A stretch of 8,853 nt of DNA, from positions 1 to 8,853 of the forward strand of contig JBBDXA010000022.1 of NCBI GenBank assembly GCA_040902585.1, read 5' to 3'. The first letter of the stretch is position 1. Each line of letters begins with the position of its first letter. Of the stretch, positions 1 to 5,698 are shown one piece after another. The notes under the pieces were generated by a model. That model had not been told where the DNA came from. It did not search any database and was given only the letters and a program-made list of their open reading frames with translations. This DNA is from JBBDXA01 sp040902585. Its GTDB lineage: Bacteria; Planctomycetota; Phycisphaerae; Phycisphaerales; Phycisphaeraceae. A program made the position numbers and the translations under genes.

Positions 1-41
1 AGGATGACTATCTGTTCTGCGTGCTAAAGGCGGGGGTTTAG
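1..41 (+). other. Possible 3' end of an upstream gene
   Basis: The third reading frame is open from the window edge to a TAG at 39-41 and would encode DDYLFCVLKAGV. The first frame is also open, to a TAA at 25-27. Either could be the tail of a gene that begins before the window; 13 codons are too few to choose. Genes for a ribosome hibernation factor or RpoN often lie upstream of ptsN in other bacteria, but nothing here identifies one. Confidence 0.15.
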
Positions 42-137
42 ATGCGTTTGCCCTGCCCAAGTGACCCGCCTCGCAGCCTTTGCAAGCGGCCCGCTCTGAC
101 TCTCGCTACCATATTCGCACCTGACTCAGGTCGGCAT

Positions 138-166
138 CTGACTTTCGTCCCCCGTTTCCCTAGAAT
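138..166 (+). promoter_or_regulatory. Candidate sigma-70-type promoter for ptsN
   Basis: CTGACT (138-143) matches the TTGACA -35 consensus at 4 of 6 positions. TAGAAT (161-166) matches the TATAAT -10 consensus at 5 of 6, and the spacer is 17 bp. Transcription would start near 173, giving a leader of about 39 nt before the ptsN ATG. It is called by eye only; no sigma-54 -24/-12 pair was seen. Confidence 0.4.
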
Positions 167-211
167 TACCCCGCACACCGGCCTGATTCGCCACGACTCG
201 GAACGCAGCCC

Positions 212-688
212 ATGAAACTTAGCGATTTCATAGTGACCAACGCCATCATTCCCCAGCTCAAGACCACCGAGCGCGATGACGTGATCGAAGAACTCATCGA
301 CGGCCTCATCGCCGCCGGCAAGTGCGATGCCGCCATCCGCGATGAACTCATCAAGCTCATCCTCGATCGCGAGAAGAAGGGTTCCACCGGCTTTGGCAAA
401 GGCGTGGCGGTGCCCCATGTCAAGCACGACAAGATCAAGAAGATGTGCGCGACCATCGGCGTCAGTCAGAAGGGCGTGGATTTCAACGCACTGGACAAAG
501 CGCCGGTCTATTCGATCGTGCTGCTGCTGAGCCCCATCAGCAAGCCGGACGATCACCTTCAAGCCATGGAGAATATTTTCTCCAACCTACAGAAGGACAC
601 GTTCCGCCGGTTCCTGCGGCAATCGACCACGGTCGAGGAGATCAAGGACCTGCTGCACGAGGCGGACACGCAGCAACTGGCGAGTTGA
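212..688 (+). CDS. ptsN: PTS EIIA-Ntr (PtsN) family regulatory protein
   Basis: A 158-residue single-domain EIIA of the mannitol/fructose type, close to the usual PtsN length. The signature GFGKGVAVPH ends at His69, which aligns with the phosphorylated histidine of PtsN (the GIGNGIAIPH motif of the enteric protein). The following VKHDKIKKM, the central VYSIVLLLSPISKPDDHLQAM stretch (split here as VYSIVLLLSP and ISKPDDHLQAM) and the C-terminal FRRFLRQSTTVEEIKDLL helix region also fit the family. In known systems EIIA-Ntr accepts phosphate from HPr or NPr and regulates targets by protein contact instead of sugar import. No EIIB or EIIC domain is attached or adjacent. There is no clear Shine-Dalgarno before the ATG, but it is the first start in frame and gives the canonical MKLSDFI N-terminus. 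An HPr gene follows 199 bp downstream on the same strand, which supports a regulatory PTS role. Confidence 0.93.
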   Translation: MKLSDFIVTNAIIPQLKTTERDDVIEELIDGLIAAGKCDAAIRDELIKLILDREKKGSTGFGKGVAVPHVKHDKIKKMCATIGVSQKGVDFNALDKAPVYSIVLLLSPISKPDDHLQAMENIFSNLQKDTFRRFLRQSTTVEEIKDLLHEADTQQLAS

Positions 689-693
689 GCGGA

Positions 694-726
694 CTCCCCT
701 CCCTCTCAGGGAGGGGCAGGGGGAGG
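694..726. repeat. GC-rich palindrome followed by a G-rich tract
   Basis: CCCCTCCCT (696-704) is the exact reverse complement of AGGGAGGGG (708-716), with a 3-nt CTC loop. A G-rich tract, GCAGGGGGAGGG, follows. The palindrome lies six bases after the ptsN stop codon. It could act as a weak terminator or 3' mRNA stabiliser, but there is no T-run after the stem. The form is like the dispersed CCCTC...GAGGG intergenic palindromes found in many GC-rich genomes, so it may be a copy of a repeat family. The rest of the gap to 887 shows no further structure that I can support. Confidence 0.55.
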
Positions 727-887
727 GTCGGGCCGCCGTCGTATCAAGGCCCACGCTCGCGCCTGCATTCAAACGTACCTTCAATCGGGGAGCATGCGAG
801 AACGAGTGGAACGGACGCCAACGATCAGCGGCGATCACCGCGTCGTTCACTTGATCCCCGCACCCCTTACCGCGCTGGAGCGCACCC

Positions 888-1172
888 TTGGAATCGAACG
901 GCGACTGGATTCAATCCGAAGTGACGATCCTCAACCGGCTGGGCATGCACGCCCGGCCGGCGATGGCGTTTGTCGATGTCGCCAACGGGTTCAGTTCTGA
1001 TGTCCGCGTCAACAAAGGCACGCAGGATGTGGATGGCAAATCGATCATGCAGATGATGATGCTCGCCGCGACGCAGGGCACGAAACTGCTCGTCCGCGCC
1101 AAGGGCGATGACGCGGCCGCCGCGGTCGATGCGCTGAAAGACCTCGTCGAACGCAAGTTTGATGAAGAGTAA
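888..1172 (+). CDS. HPr phosphocarrier protein
   Basis: A 94-residue HPr, slightly longer than the usual 85-90. The motif LNRLGMHARPA contains the phospho-acceptor His21 (His15 in classical numbering), followed by the conserved Arg23 and Pro24. The KSIM motif places Ser52 at the position of the Ser46 regulatory site that HPr kinase modifies in other bacteria. HPr passes phosphate from enzyme I to EIIA domains, and PtsN just upstream is a plausible acceptor. The start is TTG: GGAG at 877-880 sits 7 nt before it and no ATG precedes the conserved VTILNRLG core, where the next option is GTG at codon 12. This gives an N-terminal extension of about six residues relative to typical HPr. Enzyme I and HPr kinase are not in the window, so a sugar-transport role cannot be tested here. 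Confidence 0.92.
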   Translation: MESNGDWIQSEVTILNRLGMHARPAMAFVDVANGFSSDVRVNKGTQDVDGKSIMQMMMLAATQGTKLLVRAKGDDAAAAVDALKDLVERKFDEE

Positions 1173-1200
1173 TGTCAGCTAATAGGGAAGCAGGTGGACC

Positions 1201-1911
1201 GTGTCACAACCGATCTTGAAGATCCGACACCCGCGCCCGGCCCACCTCTCCGACCCCTATTGCGACTTTACGCCTGAAGAACTCCGTACCCTGCTGAACA
1301 CACCAGACGAAAGGCTGGCTTGGAATGATCTTGCCAGCCTTCTCGGGAATCTCGCGGCCGGAACCTACGACGAGACTGTCTACTTTCTTCCACTGGCATT
1401 GGATTTTCTCCGATCCGACAAGGAAGGTGTGCGAGACCTCATTGATCCTGTGGTGTGCTTTCTGTCACGCCATGCGGAACTGCTGAGATCGGAAGGTCTT
1501 CTTGCTCCGGCGATTGTCAAGTTGCACGAATGCTTCGAATCGTGGACCCACCAATTTGAATTCTTCCAGGTCGAGCACTCGAAGCGATCTTATGTCGTGC
1601 ATGGCGGGGATGTGTACGCGGTAATTGAACAGCTCGTGCGATGGATGACCCACGAAAGTCTGACTGTCGAGTGGGCCAGGGAACTCTCAGATCACGGAAA
1701 TGTTCCAGCAAAGGCTGCGTGGTTCCTTCATCTTGCGAGCGAGCAGAAACAAGGTGCTGGCGTTTATGGCTTCCGCGACTTTGCGGCGCTGAGGGACATT
1801 CTGACAGACGAGCGTCGGCTTCGGAGTGCCGGTGGGGTCGTCATCGAAACACGTATGGTCTCCGATCAGCCAGAATTTTGGGAAAATGTCTTTCTGTGGC
1901 TTGGCCTTTGA
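1201..1911 (+). CDS. Uncharacterised 236-residue protein
   Basis: I do not recognise this protein. It has a GTG start; an in-frame TAG at 1183-1185 lies just upstream, and AGGTGG (1192-1197) or GGGAAG (1185-1190) could serve as ribosome binding site. There is no signal peptide, no membrane segment, and no metal-binding cysteine cluster. The sequence is acidic and predicted mostly helical. Notable stretches are PYCDFTPEELRTLLNT (residues about 19-34), TYDETVYFLPLALDFLRS (54-71), and an aromatic-rich QFEFFQVEHSKRSYVVHGGD. Its composition is visibly more AT-rich than the flanking genes, with more ATT, TTT and CTT codons, which could mean later acquisition or weaker expression. It starts 28 bp after the HPr stop with no terminator between, so cotranscription is possible. 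A functional link to the PTS is unproven. Confidence 0.75.
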   Translation: MSQPILKIRHPRPAHLSDPYCDFTPEELRTLLNTPDERLAWNDLASLLGNLAAGTYDETVYFLPLALDFLRSDKEGVRDLIDPVVCFLSRHAELLRSEGLLAPAIVKLHECFESWTHQFEFFQVEHSKRSYVVHGGDVYAVIEQLVRWMTHESLTVEWARELSDHGNVPAKAAWFLHLASEQKQGAGVYGFRDFAALRDILTDERRLRSAGGVVIETRMVSDQPEFWENVFLWLGL

Positions 1912-1939
1912 GACTTGGGGCCAGCGTCACGCGCGCCGA

Positions 1940-2722
1940 CTAATCCTCCCCCAACTTCCTCATCACCATCTCCCACTCATGCTCCCTGCCCGTCGGCACC
2001 GGGACATGTACATCTTTCGTCGTCGATCCGTGCTTCTGCTGAATGCGGAAGGTGAACACGATTTCCATCGGCGGGCCCGGCTCCGTTCGCATCGCTTCCA
2101 GCTTCTGCCCGAAGGTGGACCACGGCCAGTAGTCGCCGCTGATGTAAAACCCTTTGGGTCCGATGAACACATCGCCGGTTTCCTGGAGCAACTGTTCGTA
2201 CTTTCGCCGCGCCATGACCATGAAGAACTGTCCGATACCCGCGCCCAGCAGGAGGAAGCCGCCGGCCCAGACCAGCCAGGTGAGCGCGATGGAGCCGGCG
2301 ATGGTGTCGCCGTCGGAGGAAGTGGCGGCCGCGATGGTGATGCCCGGGATCATCGTACACCCGGCGATCACCCAGAACACCCACCACCGCTTGCGGTACT
2401 CCTTGGTCACGAAGTCGTGCCATTGCTGCTGCTCGTAGGTCCAGTACACGTAGTAGTCGCCGGCCACCATCTGATTCACCGCCTTCTGCCAGCGGATGCC
2501 GAACAGCCACATGAACAGGCCGATGAGCAGGCCCACGCCGCCCAGCGATGAGCCGAGCACGATCGCCGCGATCTGCGCCTTCTCAGGCAGCAGGGCCCCG
2601 ATGGCGATGCCCAGCGCGATCGCCACCATCGACGCGAGGGCCACCCCTTTGCACCAGGCCATCATGCGGAGCGGGCGGTGCCCGGTGTCGGGGATCAAGG
2701 GCTTCATGTGGCTGTCGGGCAT
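1940..2722 (-). CDS. Four-helix membrane protein with C-terminal soluble domain, possibly PH/YcxB-like
   Basis: A 260-residue inner-membrane protein. The ATG at 2722 was chosen because GGGAG (2733-2729) lies 6 nt upstream; the frame runs further upstream but that part has no comparable site. Hydrophobic segments lie at about residues 25-45, 51-74, 113-133 and 141-169. A charged, tryptophan-rich loop separates the second and third (WQKAVNQMVAGDYYVYWTYE, about 78-97). The last 90 residues are soluble and strand-rich, with VFIGPKGFYISGDYWPW, then alternating strands, and a final VPVPTGREHEWEMVMRKL helix. That pattern (an 'i.. gl y i...w' strand, paired beta strands, then 'vPvP.g.e.ea..l') resembles YcxB-like or bacterial PH-like domains. 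This is a pattern judgement, not an established family match. It is convergent to the unknown gene before it and divergent from the DUF1080 gene. Function unknown. Confidence 0.8.
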   Translation of the reverse strand: MPDSHMKPLIPDTGHRPLRMMAWCKGVALASMVAIALGIAIGALLPEKAQIAAIVLGSSLGGVGLLIGLFMWLFGIRWQKAVNQMVAGDYYVYWTYEQQQWHDFVTKEYRKRWWVFWVIAGCTMIPGITIAAATSSDGDTIAGSIALTWLVWAGGFLLLGAGIGQFFMVMARRKYEQLLQETGDVFIGPKGFYISGDYWPWSTFGQKLEAMRTEPGPPMEIVFTFRIQQKHGSTTKDVHVPVPTGREHEWEMVMRKLGED

Positions 2723-2792
2723 GACCAACTCCCATCTGAGCTTCAGTTCTTCGATCAACCCGTGCGACTCTTGCACAATCCCGCACCGGAAC

Positions 2793-2808
2793 GTTACCCT
2801 GATGTAAC
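2793..2808. promoter_or_regulatory. Short inverted repeat in divergent intergenic region
   Basis: GTTAC (2793-2797) and GTAAC (2804-2808) are inverted with a 6-bp spacer. They lie between the divergent membrane-protein gene and the DUF1080 gene, 50 bp before the start codon of the latter. The position would suit a dimeric regulator. Five-base arms can arise by chance, and I could not place a convincing -35/-10 pair for either gene in this 135-bp gap. Confidence 0.2.
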
Positions 2809-2857
2809 AGTCTTCAACATACCATCGACTTACACTCACGTTCCACTGGAGATCACC

Positions 2858-3589
2858 ATGCGATCGATTCCACTCGCCGCCCTCGCCGTACTAATCACCT
2901 GTACAGTCTCGCTCGCCGAGGATGCGCCCAAGCCTACCGCGCCGCCCGAGCCCAAGGACATGAAGAAGCTCATCGGCGAAGACCTTTCCAACTGGGAAGG
3001 CGACATGCGACTCTGGTCCCTCAAGGACGGCGTCATCCGCGGCGAGACCACGAAGGAAAATGAGACCAAGGGCAACACCTTCCTCGTCCTCAAGAACACC
3101 ACGCTCAAGGATTTCGAGCTGCGCATCAAGTTCAAGATCGATCACGGCAACAGCGGCATTCAGTACCGCTCCAAGGTGCTGCCCGCCAAGGATGATGTCG
3201 TGAACAAGTGGGTCGTCAGCGGATATCAGGCGGAGGTCGAGAACACGCCCGGCAAGGTCGGATTCCTGTACCACGAAAGAGGCCGGGCCTGGCTGGTCAA
3301 CGTCGGCGACAAGGTCGAGATCGGCGAAGACAGCAAGCCCAAGGTCGTCGGCAAACTCGGCGACAAGGACGCCATTGGAAAGACCTACAACAAGAGCGAG
3401 TGGAACGAGTACATCATCATCTGCAAAGGCAACCACGTTCGTCATTACTTGAACGGCTACCAGACCGTGGACCTGATCGACAACGATAAGGCCAAGCGCT
3501 GCGACGAAGGCATCCTCGCGCTGCAGATCCACGCCGGCGCTCCGATGTGGGTGGAGTTCAAGGACATCCGCCTGAAGCAGATGGACTAA
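2858..3589 (+). CDS. Secreted DUF1080 (3-keto-disaccharide hydrolase-like) protein
   Basis: A 243-residue protein. The ATG at 2858 has GGAG (2848-2851) 6 nt upstream and opens a signal peptide (MRSIPLAALAVLITCTVSLA) with probable cleavage after Ala20. A short proline-rich linker (residues 23-33) follows, then one PF06439-type domain over about 39-241. Diagnostic stretches are the DLSNWEG opening, the HGNSGIQYRSK strand (97-106), SGYQAEVEN (121-129), the KSEWNEYIIICKGN edge strand (179-192), HYLNGYQ, and the closing GILALQIHAGAPMWVEFKDI. The fold is a concanavalin-like jelly roll, and the family is named for hydrolysis of 3-keto-disaccharides. It is highly expanded in planctomycetes and many copies have no tested activity, so substrate and catalysis here are open. 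It probably acts in the periplasm or outside the cell. The zinc-ribbon gene follows 75 bp later but has its own -10 element. Confidence 0.9.
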   Translation: MRSIPLAALAVLITCTVSLAEDAPKPTAPPEPKDMKKLIGEDLSNWEGDMRLWSLKDGVIRGETTKENETKGNTFLVLKNTTLKDFELRIKFKIDHGNSGIQYRSKVLPAKDDVVNKWVVSGYQAEVENTPGKVGFLYHERGRAWLVNVGDKVEIGEDSKPKVVGKLGDKDAIGKTYNKSEWNEYIIICKGNHVRHYLNGYQTVDLIDNDKAKRCDEGILALQIHAGAPMWVEFKDIRLKQMD

Positions 3590-3652
3590 CGTAGGCGCGG
3601 CTCCACGGTTAGCGGTCGGGCCGAGTCCGCGAGGCCCACCCGTGCCTGCGGC

Positions 3653-3658
3653 TATACT
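3653..3658 (+). promoter_or_regulatory. -10 element placed for leaderless transcription
   Basis: TATACT (5 of 6 matches to TATAAT) ends six bases before the ATG at 3665. With normal -10 geometry the +1 base would be the A of that ATG. No Shine-Dalgarno precedes the start, which fits a leaderless mRNA. A good -35 hexamer at 16-18 bp was not found, so the call rests on the -10 alone. Confidence 0.4.
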
Positions 3659-3664
3659 CGTTGC

Positions 3665-5698
3665 ATGCCTTCCACCGCGCGGCTCATCGCCGGGCTCCTG
3701 CTGCTGACCGCCTTCAATGGCGCGCCATTCGCCGCCGCGCAGGACGATGCGGACGACGGCGCGCGTGTCGTCAGTCCTGTTGGCGGGCCGGCTGCGGTGA
3801 AGCGTTCGTCCGATGCCGAATTGCTTCCCGCTGAGTTCGGCCCCATCCGCCAGCCGCTGCACATCATCGAATCCTCCGCGGAATTGCTCATCTCAATGGA
3901 TGGCTTCGCGCTCTTGCCTTCGGCCCCCGGCGAGCCGCCGCGGGCGATCGCGGTGGGGCGCGTGACGAGGGCGAATGTGTGGGCGTTCATCGTTTACTTC
4001 TGGCCGGAGATTCTGTTTCTCATCCTGTTTCTCGGGCTGCTGGTGATCCTGTGGCGCGTGGTACGCGTGATGCGCAGGCCGCAGGCGGTGGGCGAGCCGA
4101 TCTGCCGGCGATGTCGCTATCAGCTCACGGGCATCAATGGCGAGGCGTGTCCCGAATGCGGCACGAAGCTCACGCCGCGCAACCGCATCCTCGGCCGCTC
4201 GCGTCGCCGCAGACTCGCCGTGCCTCTCGCGCTTGGTGCACTGATCCTGTCGGGCGCATCGGTGCTGTTCTATTTCTGGTATCCGCCGCTGGGCGATTAC
4301 CAGTGGGGCTGGAACAGCGACCTGTCGCGCGAAGGCAGCGTGAGCAGTTGGTTCATCTGGCCGAGCGATTCGCTGCATGCGTGGACCATTGAAAGAGAGT
4401 TCTGGTTCGACTCGATGGAAACGATGCATGGACAGGTCTGGCTGGTGAATCTCGCAGCGGGCAGTTTCGAACGATTGCTTTTGGAGAAGCTCTTCTACGG
4501 ACCAACCGGCGATCAGTGGAATCTTTTCGCGGGCGCCGACTTGAAGATTGCGATCGATGAGTCCGGGGTCGTCATTCTGGCGATTGAATCAGAGAGCTAT
4601 TGGTTCGATGCTTCGAGCATGACCGTCAAGCGCCTTGTCCCTGATCCGAACGCCGACCCGGAGTCGCGATTCAATTCGCCCTTTCTGGAGGACCGGGCGC
4701 TGTCTGCTCGCGGCCGCTATTACTTTGACTGGAATACCACGCCGCAGGGCGCGTGGGACATGAAGCATGGCGCCCAACCGGTTCCCGTCCCGAAGGTGTT
4801 CAAGAGTGACGCGGACTCGCGCTACGACTTTGAGATGCTCTCCGACGAAGTGCATGCCATCGTTGGAATTGGGAATTCGGTAAAGGACTGGAACTACGTT
4901 ATCCGAATCGTCTACTTGTGGAACCTGGAAACAGGTGAGACGCGAATATTGAAGGGTTGGCCGGAGGATGTGTCGTCGAATGGCGTGCTGAGCACGGATG
5001 GAACGATGCTCATCGGCGAAAACCTCTCCAGGCCGAGGGACGGTGACATTGGCTCGTGGTTCGACTTGTGGAACTTGGAGAAGGGGAAAGGGCCGATCGA
5101 CCTGAACGACACGCGTCCCGAGCAGCCCATCCGCCGACAGGGGCTGCTGCTGGTCGCCGTGAGCAAGGCACCGAAGGAAATGTTTCTTCTGGAGATGGGT
5201 GAGCCGAACAAGTGGTACGCGTGGGACGTCGGCCGGAATGAACTGCACGAGCGGGTCGAGCCGAAGGCGGAGGAAGCGTCGCGCTGGGTGCGTGAGCCTG
5301 CGGTGTGGCGCAAGCCGAAGGTGATCGCTCAGGAGGGATCGCTCACGCGAGTGGACTTCGTTCGTGAGATAGATGGTTTGCGCGTGGATCATGTCGCGAC
5401 TCCCGTTCAGCTAATCAATCCGATACTGTCCGATGATGAACGCTTCATGGTCGCGACTCTGGGGCACATGACCGTTACCGTGTTCGACCGTCAGACCCGC
5501 CGCTGGCTGGGGCGGTTTGATGCATCGCCGCACACGAATGAGCATGTCGGACTGTTCGGCGTGCACATCGTGGACAATCGCTGGCTGGTCGTGCGGGCAG
5601 GCATGTATCAGTCCACGGTGCTGGTCTACGACCTGCTCCAGTGCATCAGCGACGGGGAGCCAGCCGGTGAAGCCGCTCAAGCACCTGCTTCGCCGTGA
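3665..5698 (+). CDS. Membrane protein with cytoplasmic zinc ribbon and large extracytoplasmic domain
   Basis: A 677-residue protein. A signal peptide covers residues 1-25 (hydrophobic LIAGLLLLTAF, cleavage near AAA-QDD). A short outer region follows, then a first membrane helix at about 107-131 and a Cys4 zinc ribbon with Cys147, Cys150, Cys162 and Cys165 (CRRC and CPECG). A second helix lies at about 184-205, and some 470 residues follow. Arginine clusters on both sides of the ribbon (RVVRVMRRP and GRSRRRR) put it in the cytoplasm by the positive-inside rule, leaving the C-terminal part outside. That part has repeated strand motifs such as YLWNLETGETRIL, FDLWNLEKG, VTVFDRQTRRWLGRFD and VLVYDLLQC, spaced like blades of a beta-propeller; this is inference. 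The zinc-ribbon type is widespread and usually unannotated in Phycisphaerae. Role unknown; a sensor or envelope scaffold is possible. The 3' end overlaps queG. Confidence 0.85.
   Translation: MPSTARLIAGLLLLTAFNGAPFAAAQDDADDGARVVSPVGGPAAVKRSSDAELLPAEFGPIRQPLHIIESSAELLISMDGFALLPSAPGEPPRAIAVGRVTRANVWAFIVYFWPEILFLILFLGLLVILWRVVRVMRRPQAVGEPICRRCRYQLTGINGEACPECGTKLTPRNRILGRSRRRRLAVPLALGALILSGASVLFYFWYPPLGDYQWGWNSDLSREGSVSSWFIWPSDSLHAWTIEREFWFDSMETMHGQVWLVNLAAGSFERLLLEKLFYGPTGDQWNLFAGADLKIAIDESGVVILAIESESYWFDASSMTVKRLVPDPNADPESRFNSPFLEDRALSARGRYYFDWNTTPQGAWDMKHGAQPVPVPKVFKSDADSRYDFEMLSDEVHAIVGIGNSVKDWNYVIRIVYLWNLETGETRILKGWPEDVSSNGVLSTDGTMLIGENLSRPRDGDIGSWFDLWNLEKGKGPIDLNDTRPEQPIRRQGLLLVAVSKAPKEMFLLEMGEPNKWYAWDVGRNELHERVEPKAEEASRWVREPAVWRKPKVIAQEGSLTRVDFVREIDGLRVDHVATPVQLINPILSDDERFMVATLGHMTVTVFDRQTRRWLGRFDASPHTNEHVGLFGVHIVDNRWLVVRAGMYQSTVLVYDLLQCISDGEPAGEAAQAPASP

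Noticed and set aside
1826..2551. 241-residue + strand open frame
   Set aside because: It is antisense to the four-helix membrane protein, which has membrane segments, a good ribosome binding site and a domain-like C-terminus. The + frame product is His/Pro-rich and looks like a GC-rich shadow.
2891..3862. 323-residue - strand open frame
   Set aside because: It is antisense to the DUF1080 gene, whose motifs are clear. The minus product has no recognisable features.
4589..5392. 267-residue - strand open frame
   Set aside because: It lies wholly inside the zinc-ribbon protein gene on the other strand and shows no domain or start signal.
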